64,000 bases of DNA, from NCBI GenBank assembly GCA_017506865.1, contig JAFCMP010000180.1, positions 1 to 64,000 on the forward strand, written 5' to 3'. The position numbers were made by a program, and so were the translations under genes. The notes below the pieces were generated by a model that had not been told where the DNA came from, did no database searches, and was given only the letters and a program-made list of their open reading frames with translations. Source of the DNA: Tribonema minus. Taxonomy: Eukaryota; Sar; Xanthophyceae; Tribonematales; Tribonemataceae. Shown here one piece after another: positions 1 to 10,723 of this stretch (position 1 is the stretch's first letter; each line of letters begins with the position of its first letter).

Positions 1-538
1 GCATTTACGGTGAGAGCGGTGAATATTTGCCTTAACACCTTTCCTCTCTTCTTTCTGTAGTCACTGTCTCTTCTGTATGGCACAATGCCTCATAGTGGGC
101 TCACGCGCTTGGCTTTGGTACAGCGTGATTTACACAATCGTCTCCGACGATGGTGCCAGTACAGTGTTATTGATGCATCCTAGCTGAGGCACTGCTGAGG
201 CTTTGTCTGGTGCCTCTCATTCTCTCATAGCTGCCCTTGCCCTTGCAACTGGCTAGTGCATGCCGCACGCGCGTTCGCGTTGTCTGCGCGATTCTTGTCG
301 TGGAGGGGCTATGGCCACACCTTTAAGTCACCCTGGGAAGAAGGCTGGGCTACCGCCGTTGATATGGAGATACTGCGCCATGTCGGGGCTAAAGAAATCC
401 TTCCTAAGAGCACGTCCATGGTGCGTTCACGCACATAGAACTGTCAGCAACATCTGTCTTAACCGCAGCCATGCATTGACCAACACCACATGATCTGCCA
501 GCGACGTCTTGCGTCTGCAATAGGATCTCAGTAGTAAG

Positions 539-724
539 TCAAACCTTGCTGAGGTGTACATACATAGCTGTGTGGGGAGCTTTGTCTGCAATGCGCTGCC
601 CATGATGGTTTACGGTCGCACCGCCTTCTACCATGGCGCGCACATAGAGTTTTCCTTTGGGCGTCTGAGAGTTGCTTTGTAACGCGTACGACGCGGACAC
701 AACATCTGCCTGGAGGTACAACAC
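539..724 (-). pseudogene. Retropepsin-like protease fragment
   Basis: A short frame contains KLYVRAMVEGGATVN, which resembles the active-site strand of retroviral-type aspartic proteases (usual form D-S/T-G-A followed by hydrophobics), here with VEGGA where Asp-Thr/Ser-Gly-Ala is expected. If homologous, the catalytic Asp is replaced by Glu. The fragment lies downstream of the methyltransferase in the element's orientation. Only about 60 codons are open and no second motif is visible, so the call is tentative. Confidence 0.35.
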
Positions 725-1595
725 CGGCTACTGGGCGTTATGTACTCCACTGGATGCCTCCGACTTCGGAGCTCTATAAACACTCTAACCGAGCTAGGCA
801 TCATGGGACCCCTACGGTAAAATGCCTACATTAGTACTTGCTGGTCCTTCGGTTTTGTGATCTCTTCTGTGATATTCTTAATTGTCTCTGCCACCTCAGG
901 TGGGCTGTTGTCGTAACTTGTCCTGACACCTGGCACATGGTCTAATATGCCTAGAGACTGAGCATCAAGGCCAGCGCGCCTGAGCGCTGCCTTCACTCAC
1001 CTGGGGCAAGGCGCGGGTCTGTACCGCCGCCGAGCTTCTTGCGTGCCGCTGCGGCCGCAATGGGTGGAGCACTGATTTCTGTGTCCAATGTCCATGTCGT
1101 CTGCGCTACTGCAAACGCTCATAACTGACTGTGAGTCCCACTCAGAGTCAGACCCTGAGTCAGAGTCATCGACTTCCACGATGTCAAGCCATGCCGGCTG
1201 CACCACAGCCAAGTCTACCTCTGGCTCTTCCCATGCACTGCGCATCGGAATTATGGGTACCTCTGCATACCCTGCATGATGCGCCTTTGCATGTATGCTA
1301 CGCGCCACTGCTGCTGAGCAGTGTGCACTTGACGAGGGCGCTGCGTGTACCGCGTAGCGGCCTGCACCAGCGAACCACTCTGACCAGCCAACCAGACGGG
1401 GGCGGGCAGTCAACTGAATGCCTCAACGTAGAGTCTGACCTACGCGGCAAACGTACCTGTTTGTTCTGGCAGTGTGCACAGGCCTGAGGCCTCAATTGCC
1501 ACGAACAAGTGAAATGCCATCTCTGGGATGAACAGTCTGCAATGTAACGCCGTACATCACTACTGCATGCACTCGCTGGTAATTCATGATAATAG
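725..1595 (-). other. Element interior without recognisable domain
   Basis: Between the methyltransferase and the protease-like fragment there are only short overlapping frames on the element's coding strand (997-1413, 1298-1495). One has a Cys-x2-Cys (CAHC) and another a Ser/Asp-rich acidic stretch. They may be decayed linker sequence of the polyprotein; no family is recognised. Confidence 0.3.
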
Positions 1596-2697
1596 TCATG
1601 AGCACTGCCATTTCCGCAAGCGACAGCAAGCGGGCAGATGCCACTGGACCAGCGTCTTTTGCATGTGCAACATAACTCGCAGTGGGCCTACCAGGCAGTC
1701 TGCGCACTGGGCTAGGCAACAAGCCATCAGCATCCAAACACCAGGGTGCTGAGCACTGCATGGTTGCAAGAAGAATGTGCGTTCGGGGCAGCGCAAGCGA
1801 GAGCGAACAGATGTGGGTCTGCTTTGTAAACGCTTGGTATTTATTACCGCACCGAACCTCTGGAGTGCCTCACGTGAGGCCACCCCTGCTGGTACTATGA
1901 CAATGTACACTCTCTGCCTCCTGCAAGGTACTTCAAACTCAGAAGCCTTTAACTTGGCAATGTACAGCATGTAACCAGCCGACTTGAGAATGCGTACTGC
2001 GCGTGCAAACGCGCGTGACACTAGCACTCCTGGCACATTCTCATACAACACCACCCGAAGCTTGGCCCGCACGATGAGCCGTGCGGCATGGACCGTGCAC
2101 TCGGCAGCTTCGCCCTCGACCTTCTTGCCCTCCGCAGAAAAATCTGTGCAGGGCGGCGAGATGGTGGTGACGTCAGGTTTCTCGTCGATGAGACGTGCAA
2201 CAACCTTCGCATCAGTGATGCATGCAGTGAGCGTGGGCACTTCTGGATGAACTTCATGCAGAGCCTCAATTGCCTTGACGTCTTTGTCAACTGCGAGCAC
2301 TGTGCGTGTTACAAAACCTGCTCTGAGGTCAACTTACCCCCAGCTATGGCGCTCCTAGCGCCCCACAGCAGATAGACGCGTGTTTGATAACTCTGGGTGG
2401 TGGCTCTGGCCCACCCTCAATTGCCGCCATCTGCGCGCGCAAAGAGACATCGTAAACAGCGTCAGTGGCATGCTCAGCTACCTGTGCCGAACATGCATCT
2501 GCTCTAACTACACCAGGCAATTCACTGATTGCTGATGCTGAACTTGCAGCAGGCAAGTCACTTTCTACCAAGGCAGCAGACAACTGCAAGTGTGATTCAC
2601 CTTGGCGGTGCTTTTCTGCCATCCTCTTTCGGTGCGCAATGCACTGAGGGCAGGTAGTCTTGTGCCGCATAAGTGTGTCCCAGTCTCCCTGGTTCAC
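1596..2697 (-). pseudogene. C5 cytosine-specific DNA methyltransferase domain, broken between motifs I and II
   Basis: The family's motifs occur in canonical order: motif I as SICCGALGAP (about 2347-2376), a motif II-like AVDKD (about 2286), motif IV SPPCTDFS with the catalytic Cys at 2148-2150, motif VI ENV (2034-2042) and motif VIII RRQRVYIV (about 1910). These enzymes transfer methyl groups from S-adenosylmethionine to C5 of cytosine in DNA. A TAG at 2344-2346 and a frame change separate motifs I and II, and a second shift near 1760 leads to a frame with a motif IX-like segment (RLLSLAEMAVL) that ends at 1492. No clear motif X was found. The domain lies in the same orientation as gag and directly after its knuckle, so it belongs to the element rather than to a host gene. 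Confidence 0.75.
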
Positions 2698-3541
2698 TCT
2701 GCAGCCAAGACACTTGAAGTTGCTCTGGGGCTTGGCTCCGCCGCGCCGTTATCGCCTGCGGAGCTAGCCTTGCCCTGCGGCGCGCGGTCGCTGACTCCAA
2801 GCTGGCGACGCTCGTTAGCGCTCAGCCCCGCCAACACAGCGCGAACAGCCGAAAGCTTATTCTTCTTTTTATAGCGATGGTCGTTACTGACCACGCTCCA
2901 CCCATCCTTGGCAGGGCGCTTGCCTGTGTCAGAGTAGGGGGGGTTGAGATGTGTGCCGCGGCCATTGCAGACACAACATTTCGAGTCTCGCGCTCGTCAA
3001 TAGGCGCTGCCTGCCACTTTTGCTGGGCAGTTGCCACGACCTTGGGAAAAGCGGTGTTCTTTAGATCCCAGGTCTCATACATGCCGTTTACTTCTTGACG
3101 GCAGCATAATGGCAGTTCATGAACGAACTTCATACGAACAATTTGCTGGTTGTCCGCGCAGCCGGCGTCGTGCGCGGCTGCAACTACCTCCCTGCCCCAC
3201 ACTTCGGGGCTGGTACCGGAGGTACGCGTGAGTTCATGATACTTTTGAAGTGCTATTTGCCTGGCAGATGTGCTATCGTACGCTGCCGTAAGGCATTGCA
3301 CCATCTGCTCATAAGACAAATCACTAAACGCACGAGTTTCTAGCATTCCCGTGCGCTCATTGGTGACTGCGCTGGTCAGATCAGCGTACTGACTCTTGGT
3401 CAGACTCTGCAACAGCGCTTCTGAGTAGGCCGACTTGGGCACGCCACGCGTGTCGCAGCTACGCTCAAAAGCTCTAATGGAAGCTTCAAGCCTGCCTACT
3501 TGCGTTACAATGACGACGCCAGTGCCGCCGAAACCCTCAAG
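2641..3541 (-). pseudogene. Gag core and Cys/His zinc knuckle, frameshifted
   Basis: This continues the 593-codon gag frame after a one-base shift. The core (about 2890-3541) resembles retrotransposon gag: an alpha-helical stretch with a conserved look around FERSCDTRG and YHELTRTSG, including Trp-Gly and Gln-rich segments. Near 2880 the frame changes again, and near 2740 once more, leading to a knuckle at 2641-2718 with spacing C-x2-C-x12-H-x3-C-x2-C. In related elements such a knuckle binds the RNA genome. Three frame changes in 900 bases show that this part can no longer be made as one protein unless several frameshifts are programmed, which is unlikely. Confidence 0.5.
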
Positions 3542-5286
3542 TCAACTTTGGGTTTCCGCGCCGTCATGGCAACTGAGGAGTACGAGGGTTCTACTGCCCC
3601 CGCAGTCCTAATGCTCTCACCTAGAGCCGATGCGCTGGTGGCTACGCCGGCCACTGCGCCATCTTCACGCGGACTCGCAGCTGCGCCGGCTGCGTCGTCG
3701 TCCGACGTGTCGGAGTGCCCGTCAGTGTTGAGGAACGGGTGCGTCACCAAGCTGCGCGGGTAAGTGTCCGCAGCTAGGCGCGCCTCCTCGGTGACCAGAG
3801 GCGTGTTCTCGAACTCCCTTAGCATTCGCCAGAGTTCCGCCTCCTCACCGTCGCCTGTGCCGAAGGCGAAGCGATGCCAACTATTGGACCGCTTACGGTG
3901 TTCACCTATGGTCAGCAGCTCGCCGAACTGGCTAGCTTTGAAGTCATGACCACGTTTTTCCAGAAGTGCAACATTATGCTTGCGCACCTCTTCGGCCTGC
4001 TCCGCAGCGAACGTCCGCGCCATCGGCAGCAGTGAGTTCTTCACCATGTTCTTGCTCTCACTAGGAGCTCTGGTGACGCGAAGCTGGAGCTCGCCAAGGC
4101 GTTCGTAAAGGGCACGCTCGTGAATTTCGGCGAACGTTGCAGCCGTTTTGGCGGCCTTGGCAGCTCGCTTATGTGCCTCGACGCGAGCTTCGATGCCCTC
4201 ACGCCACTGGTCATAAGCCTCATCTGTGCCCTCAGGATCAAAGGGCACACCACCCTCATCACCAGATGACTCAGAAGACTCGAGCAGTTGCCTAACTGCC
4301 CTCCGTCGCTCTGCCGCTTGTTGCTCAACTGGCTTTCGCGGTATGACGGGCGCGCTACGTGGCACAACTGGCGAACTTTGCACGACTGGCACGCTACGTG
4401 GCACAACTGGCACACGCCGCGCCTTACCACTTGCACCCCGACGCGGCTGCGTCACAGGCGATTTATCTGAGGCTTCAGGGGCCCTCGCTGGTGCAGTATA
4501 GTATGTGGGAGCCACTAGCCTAGCTGACGGCTTGGAGCTCTGAGGCGTCGGAGCCGCCGGTGCTACTTCAGGCGCCGCAACTGGGACCCGTGCACCGCGC
4601 GTAACCGACGTCTTGGCCGGCTGACTGCGCGCGACCTTAGGTGGGGCCACCGCGGGCGCAACCAGTGCTGCAACTGGCACTGTGGACTTTGCAGGTGCTG
4701 GCGCCGCAGACTTCGCGGGCGCTGCCGGCACAGCTGGCGCGGCTACCGGCACAACTGGCGCGGTTGTTGCAGCTGCACGCGGTGTCTTGCGTGGGCTTTT
4801 CGTTGGTGCGAGTTTTTTCTCAACAGCTGCACGTGCAAAAGCTTCTTCGCCTTCTGCTACCTGGGCTTCGCTAAGCATAATGCCCATTGCTGCAAGCTGT
4901 TCTCTTTTCTGCCTCAAACGTAACTGCCTTGCCACTATGGCTTCGGCTTCTGAGCCGCCACCGCCGGGCTCGTCGCTGGACTCAGCGAAATTACGTATAA
5001 AAGGAGGTGCGGCACCAGTGACTACTGATTCTGTGGACCGTACCGAGGCAGACGTGTCGGGCGCGCTGGCACCGACCTGGCTGGGTTGTGCGGACGCTGC
5101 CGCGGGCCGGGGAGGGGGGCGTGACGGCTTGTCACCCGAGCTTGGTGCGGGGCGCGTAGCGGAGCGCTGACCGCCCTTGTTGCTCTTAGCAGCAGTGCTG
5201 CCAGCAGGCCTAGCACCGCCACTAACACCTCCGCTGCGGCTTGACCCACTCGTTGGCTTCTTGGAGCCATGGTCAGTCTTGACCAT
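3505..5286 (-). CDS. Gag-like polyprotein, N-terminal part
   Basis: A 593-codon frame opens with ATG at 5286. Residues 1-350 are basic then Ala/Pro/Ser-rich low complexity. From about residue 350 it becomes acidic and then helical with many charged residues, as in capsid-type gag proteins. The last 14 residues before the stop are out of frame: shifting by one base at about 3535 gives a sequence that continues smoothly into the gag core at lower coordinates. No catalytic motif is expected or seen. It would form the particle shell of the element. The assignment rests mainly on position before the core, knuckle and protease-like remains; the N-terminus itself has no family signature I can name. 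Confidence 0.55.
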   Translation of the reverse strand: MVKTDHGSKKPTSGSSRSGGVSGGARPAGSTAAKSNKGGQRSATRPAPSSGDKPSRPPPRPAAASAQPSQVGASAPDTSASVRSTESVVTGAAPPFIRNFAESSDEPGGGGSEAEAIVARQLRLRQKREQLAAMGIMLSEAQVAEGEEAFARAAVEKKLAPTKSPRKTPRAAATTAPVVPVAAPAVPAAPAKSAAPAPAKSTVPVAALVAPAVAPPKVARSQPAKTSVTRGARVPVAAPEVAPAAPTPQSSKPSARLVAPTYYTAPARAPEASDKSPVTQPRRGASGKARRVPVVPRSVPVVQSSPVVPRSAPVIPRKPVEQQAAERRRAVRQLLESSESSGDEGGVPFDPEGTDEAYDQWREGIEARVEAHKRAAKAAKTAATFAEIHERALYERLGELQLRVTRAPSESKNMVKNSLLPMARTFAAEQAEEVRKHNVALLEKRGHDFKASQFGELLTIGEHRKRSNSWHRFAFGTGDGEEAELWRMLREFENTPLVTEEARLAADTYPRSLVTHPFLNTDGHSDTSDDDAAGAAASPREDGAVAGVATSASALGESIRTAGAVEPSYSSVAMTARKPKVDLRVSAALASSL

Positions 5287-6970
5287 TTATGGTGTATCCT
5301 GCACACGATTCACGCGCATGAAGCTGAGTGCGACGACAAAACCATGATTTTAAATTGTCAGCGCACGAGCCGTCTATGCCCCACACGCCTCTGCACGAGG
5401 TCTGATGCTACTAGGGCACTCTGAACTGCAAGCCAGCCAGTTTGACATAGCAGTTGTACAGATCGACCGCGTTGTCAATTCTGCAACACAATTGCGGCCG
5501 TACAATCATGAAGCAAAATTGCATCGCTTTGCTCTTAAGCTAGACTCCTCTCCCCCTTCTTTGCAAAAAGCTAGTCATATCAGCTTTAGAGCAAATTACT
5601 AAGGAAGAGCATGCGGTAGGGTTTTTATTCTAGTCATAGGCAACCGTTACAGCCAGAAAAGTGGCAGCGCATGCCCCTTTGTGCGCTTATTCTCGAGACT
5701 TCTCGAGTGCAACCACTTAACACTGTCTATGACAAGTCACTACCGTTTCTGTGACTTCTGATACACAAGCTATCACGTGTCCCCCCTAAAGGATCTCCGC
5801 GCGTTCTCCCGGGAGACTCTGGTGCGTTCGTGACGTGATAGTGTACGGCGCGCAAGCTGGTGTACACAGCGCGCTACCGCACGGGTCTACCCTCGATGTC
5901 CTATATGGGTCCACGTGACCACGTTCATCAACCACAGATGAGCCGCAGAATAAGGCCAGCTAAATGAAGTTGCATGTTCATTGCTGCTCAGACCCGTGCA
6001 GCACGCACTGCGTCGTTGACATCAAGGGGGCGGGTCACGACGTAGCGGTGCACCACTACGCCGCCCCGTCATAAGCATTCTAGTGCAGGAACCTAGCGTG
6101 ATTAACGTTTAACTCGCTTCCCACGGCTGTTCTTTACGTATTGCTTTACGTAATCTGGGTCCTCGAAAGGCTTTGACACGATTCGAGCAGTGATACATTG
6201 GACAGCGATCACCACGCTGCTGCCCTTGCGGGCGGGGTTAGCACGAGGTAAGGACTGTCTTCGGGTGCCAAATTGAAGCGGCTTACCTTGTGATGCTGTC
6301 ATGAATGCAAACAAGCAAGCTGGAAGAGCAAAACAAGTAGACACGCTTCAGAGAACTCAAATGAAATGTTATGCGAAAGGAAACGCGATGCGCTTACCGG
6401 ATATTTTATTCTGCTGCTGAGAGACGGAAGGCTTGGGGCTGGACGATGGCTGGCACAGCAAGGTTCGGGCTTGCTGCTTGCAGGGGGGGTTCTGATGCTG
6501 TGCATACCACTTTGATGTGCCCTTTGGCATGTGACCCAACTAGTTGCACCTGCCTTCAACTAAGGTCAGGCCAGCTCTCAATCACATGTCAAGGTCTACA
6601 CCGACTACACAGGTCTACTGAGACCTGTGCCAACCTGTGAGGTGTAACTGCCTGTAACTGTCTGAATACACCCCCAAGCCGTATCACTATACGCAGTATA
6701 GATTATATATACGTTATAATTATACGTTACACGCCATATAGGAAATCCCATGATACGCTGGTCGGCAACCCTAAACGCAACGCAACGCACATGACACCGC
6801 GCGCTGCGTTGCGAAGTCTCGTCGCGAGACAGCCACACGTCGCCGTGCACTACGTTGCGACATCTGTTCTGACACATTGCAAGACTCGACGGTCGCATTT
6901 GAGGCACCTGAAACGGGGCCTTGCGCTGCAGCGCAGCTGACGGCATGCGGGGTCGATCTTGCGCCTGATT
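5287..6970. other. Non-coding stretch upstream of the gag frame
   Basis: This should hold the 5' LTR and leader of the methyltransferase element, but I could not find a matching second LTR copy in the window, nor a convincing tRNA-complementary primer site. Short open frames are unsupported. The part at 6665-6735 is locally AT-rich (repeated tata/atac words). Confidence 0.3.
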
Positions 6971-6974
6971 CTTA

Positions 6975-7014
6975 GGGTAAGGGTTAGGGTTATCACTTAG
7001 GGTTAGGGTTAAAC
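6975..7014 (+). repeat. Interstitial telomere-like TTAGGG tract
   Basis: Several copies of GGGTTA/TTAGGG occur within about 40 bases, interrupted by a short non-matching spacer. Similar short tracts recur at 26538-26575, 27048-27110, 27575-27607, 52918-52932, 53320-53330 and 54840-54855, some inside introns. They suggest that the genome uses the TTAGGG telomere type, but none is a chromosome end. Confidence 0.7.
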
Positions 7015-8121
7015 TTCAAGTTAGTTAATTTGCGTGCACAGACTGTCGGCCACCAACAAGTAAGCAAACACATGCGCCCGCGTCACGCACATGACCCGGC
7101 CGGCCGCCCGCAACGCCATCACAGCCCTATTCCTCAACCTAACTGCGCAGCGCTGCCCTGCGCGCCAGGCAGCAGCAGCCGCAGTTTGCGGCTGTCTACA
7201 TCAGAGCTGCTGTGGCCTGCAGTAGCGCTGCCGCTGCGGCACCGGCAGAGTCCTGCACTGTCCAGGCTGCAAGCCTGCCGCTTATGAATAGATGTGCTGC
7301 AGAGCGCAATGCGCATCCGGACAGTGCTGCTGGAAAGCCATTGCATGCACCAGCTGACTCACAGCGCGACTCGAGAACATCACACATTGGAGTGAACATG
7401 TTTCTAGGTACATTACATGGCCAGAAGTGTAACTTTGCATGCTCTCAAGTGAGAGCACGCAAATGAAGTGCCATGCAGGTGTTACACTTCACAAAGCACA
7501 CATACACACCAAATAGAAAAGAAAGCGCACAGTTGCTAGTGCTCGGTGTCTGCTCGCCGCTATGTGCAGCTACTCTGGCGCCGTAGGCATTCGCGACAAA
7601 GCTTGCGGCAAAAGCAACGGCGGCACCGCACCTGAAGGATATGCATTTATGCATCAGCACTTCAAAAAGTGTTATCTAAAAAGCATGTAATAAGGGCACT
7701 CACCTGAAGGACTCCTGCAGGTGGGTCTGCGCGCCCATCTGCCACTGTCGATGCCAGTGGCCTTGGCCTGGTAGCGCGTGACCACGCCGCTGGGGTCGGA
7801 CAAAAACAGCTCGGACAAGAACAGCTGCGGCCCCTGGTCTGCATACCCTGCTATGAGCAGCGCGACGCCTGCGCAACAGGGGGGGGGGGGGGGGGACACT
7901 TGTTGACTCAATGTTTAGGCATATGCCACATGGGTCTTGGGTTTGAGTGATGGGTTCCCCTGGGATCAGAAAAGAATAGCTGCAACTTGTTGGACCCCTA
8001 ATCTAACTTGACTGGTCATTTCTGGAATTGACAGAGTAGCTCTGCCAGGTGCCCACCGTCAGTGACCGCACTACTCGACAAGGTTGTGTGGAGCGTCACA
8101 GTGCGTGGACTTGTGCATGTA
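7015..8121. other. No gene recognised; contains a 17-G run
   Basis: Only short, compositionally random frames are open. A homopolymer of 17 G lies at 7879-7895. I see no coding, RNA or element signature. Confidence 0.5.
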
Positions 8122-8175
8122 TGTACGTATGGACTTGTATTTATAAAGGCCCAAGGGAGGCCGGGTTGCCTATGC
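8122..8175. repeat. Copy 1 of a dispersed repeat
   Basis: This segment closely matches 9141-9200 (shared words include gtatttataaaggcccaagg and gccgggttgcctatgc); copy 2 has a few substitutions and six extra bases. Weaker similarity continues for about 40 bases beyond both copies. Because the second copy lies just past the stop codon of the minus-strand retroelement, this is probably a truncated 3' end of another copy. Confidence 0.65.
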
Positions 8176-8179
8176 CGAC

Positions 8180-9140
8180 TTGCAGCAGCCTCTCTGTGCG
8201 CCTTGTTGCCTCGAGCAAACAGGCGTGATGCGGTGGGCTCAGCTCACAAGGGCGCCTTACAGTAGCTGGGAGAATGCTGCGATTTTGGGGGCCCTATCAT
8301 CTCGGGCTGTCCGGTACAGAAAGGAGGATGCGCTGAAATCATCAAGGGCCTGCAAGGCAACTGCCAGGTCCTGCGCAACCAAGAAGGCAGATTTGTGAAA
8401 ATGCTGCAAAATTGCCAATTTTTAAATGATGAGATTGTAATGTGCCCCACATCAATTGTTGGCGGTTCATGATGTGCACAGTACGGCGGCAGTCATCGGC
8501 CAACGGTGAATTAAGTTAAAAGGGTTTCAAGTTTATTACTTTCAAAGAACAAGTAAATGCTTATCGCGCGCCTTGATTGGTGCTTCACTGCCTGGCGTGC
8601 TGCAAATGGCTGCAGCGTGTACATGGCCAATTGACATTTGGCCCCTGCTGCTCACAATTTCACGTTGCCAAGATCTCGCTGGCCATTTCTGCAGGCAGCA
8701 AGGGAAGCGCGGGTCCCCTCACATGCTTTTCACACACTGCGAACAAGACGTTCATGTTTTAGAAATGCTACGCTTGATGATGCTATCGATATTTTGACCC
8801 TATTGTTCTAAAGCCCTGCCACTCTTAGGCAGCACAGTATTGCAGCACAGCGCTGCAATGAATGACACAGCTACAGCACTTACAGCTGGCCTCAAGAGTC
8901 TCTAGGGCGATCACAGGAAAGTGTAGGCCGCCTCAGTCATCTCGCTCTGGTATTTTCGTTGGTTCATTGAAATTACGAACTCATGTCCAGTGTGGATGCG
9001 ATGCGTTCAGGTATTGCCGCCACCAGATTGTGACATGCCACATGTGTCAACTGTATCTCGCCTCATATGACAAGCATTTTATAGTTAAATTGTGCAACAG
9101 GCTAAAAGTGTATACTGTAGTACCTGGTTACCAAAGCAGG
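8180..9140. other. No gene recognised
   Basis: Lower GC than the flanks, with only short unsupported frames. It separates the two copies of the dispersed repeat and may be old insertion debris. Confidence 0.4.
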
Positions 9141-9200
9141 TGTACGTATGGACGTGTATTTATAAAGGCCCAAGGGTCCCGGAGGCCGGGTTGCCTATGC
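9141..9200. repeat. Copy 2 of the dispersed repeat, 3' flank of the RT element
   Basis: Matches 8122-8175. It lies about 30 bases beyond the stop of the minus-strand endonuclease frame, the place expected for the 3' UTR of a non-LTR element. Confidence 0.6.
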
Positions 9201-9229
9201 AATCGAAACGCTTGCGTCAACGCAGCAGC

Positions 9230-10723
9230 CTAGTCTGCGCTGTGCCCTAGGAGTTTGGATACCGGCGCCGCAACACAGCCCAGCATTCGCGCTCCACGTG
9301 TGTATGCCATGAGGCGCTCCGCCAACTCCCGCGCCAGCGATATGCTCAGCTCAATGTGGATCTGACGCTTAGCTAACCCGGCCTTGCGTAACACATCTGC
9401 CTCCCCCCCCCCTGAGCACAGTGCTGAGTGCATTGCCAACTCCTTAACAAAAAGGCTTGTCTGCTTGCCCAGCCGTCCGTACGACTCCTGCACGAATGGC
9501 ACAAAAGCCCAAGATGACGTCAAGGTGCCGGTGTGGTGCTTGACCTTCGCGTCCTCCCCCACCCCAGCAGCATAGCCGTCCGTGTTCGAGGCATTTGTTT
9601 TGCCTGTCAGGTGCGAGCTCGCTGTGGGCGCGCGCACACTTGTGTCTAGCACTATTCCCTTGTTACGGTATGCACTGCTAAAGTGCAGACACCCTGGGTC
9701 AATGACTGTGTCCGCCCGATACCCCGGTACCTTGAAGACGCTAGCGTCCTCATTGCGGACAATAGAGACATGGCGCTGTCTCAAGATGCGCTGTAGGCAC
9801 CGCTGTTGGGCAGTGTGTGTCGCGTTGTGCCCCCGTATGTGCTGGCTGGGGCAGCTGATCGCATGCGTGGAGGTGGGGCTCACGTCACTGCACCGCCATG
9901 GGCACACCTCGCCCTGTATGCCCCACCCGTCTATAAAGATCGCAACCAAAATCATCGTGGCTGCTGCCATACTGGACATGGGCGCCGCACCCGGGCGGTC
10001 ATTGGCAGCGGGTGGCACGCTCATCCACGCCATTGCCCCGGACGCACGCTGGCTGCGCAGCTGCGCCAGGACCCGCGCGCTAGCCTGTTGGCGGCGGCGG
10101 CTGGTGTCACGCGAGTCACCAATAAGTGTAGCCTGCGTCGGCTTGCCCACGGCACCAGCCGAGGCAGCCTCTAGGTCCTCCACCAGGCAGTCCTCGTATT
10201 GACGTCGAAGAACATTTGAAAGGCCGGCTTGTAGTCCGTGCGTGAAGTGACCGCGCCGGCGGCGGGGCACTACCTTCCTGCAGATCTCGTCAGCATAGGC
10301 CTCCCAGTCGTCGTCGTCGTCCTCCGGCCCGCCGCTGCAGCTGCTTTCTTCCGCGCTAGTTTGTGTTTTAGCGGGCGTGAAAGAGGCAGCCGTGGCAGCG
10401 GCTTGAGGGCCAGGTACGGTCGCCGCCGCAGCGGCCGCCTTGGCGCCAGGCACAATGCCGTGGGTGTGTGGGGCTGGCTCAGTGGTCCCCGTCTCCGTGA
10501 CGGCAGTTGCGGCGTAGATCGCTTGCACCGCAGTGGGGAGCGTCGACGCTGCGGCCGTCGTATCTGCTGCCCACCGTAGCAACGATCATCCTGGGAGCTG
10601 CTCGGCCACTGTGACAGCTGTGCGTGATTTTTCGCCGCAATCAGCTGTCAGCGCTCGCGTAGAGCATCGCACGGCCTCGATGATTGGCGGCAGTCCCTGG
10701 TCCTCGCGTATTGCGCATGAGTG
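9230..10723 (-). pseudogene. Restriction-like endonuclease and C-terminal region of the RT element
   Basis: The 450-codon frame below 10582 is in the same frame as RT, separated by a short in-frame segment with two stops (10724 and about 10589). Its second half shows GYRADTVID, then GIVLDTSVRAP and FVPFVQESYGRLGKQ, the pattern of the C-terminal restriction-like endonuclease of R2-type elements, which nicks the target DNA. The Asp residues in RADTVID and VLDTSV are candidate metal ligands. The first 130 residues are Ala/Thr-rich linker. Part of this coding segment (9775-10033) is exactly repeated in inverted orientation at 14666-14924. Confidence 0.65.
9775..10033 (+). repeat. Inverted repeat arm 1 (259 bp)
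   Basis: As far as read by eye, this segment is identical to the reverse complement of 14666-14924 over 259 bases. It lies inside the endonuclease coding part of the retroelement. Perfect identity implies a recent duplication compared with the decay of the rest of the element. Confidence 0.9.

Larger units (their letters stand above)
1..5286 (-). mobile_element. Decayed LTR-type retroelement with gag, C5 DNA methyltransferase and protease-like remains
   Basis: Read on the minus strand, the order is a long Ala/Pro/Ser-rich gag N-terminus, a gag core, a Cys/His knuckle, a cytosine-5 DNA methyltransferase and a short retropepsin-like stretch, after which the element runs off the left edge. Reverse transcriptase and integrase are not visible and would lie beyond position 1. 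No LTR could be delimited on the gag side. The reading frame is broken at about 3535 (frameshift), 2880 and 2740 (frameshifts), 2344 (TAG) plus a shift before 2300, and again near 1760, so this copy is a fossil. From memory, methyltransferase-bearing retroelements are known in some dinoflagellates and streptophyte algae; membership in those lineages is not shown here. Confidence 0.7.

Noticed and set aside
256..493. Plus-strand frames at the left edge
   Set aside because: Short, overlapping, no domain, and antisense to the retroelement.
5750..5775. Primer-binding-site-like word near a possible 5' LTR
   Set aside because: Only a partial match to a tRNA 3' end and no second LTR copy to delimit the repeat.
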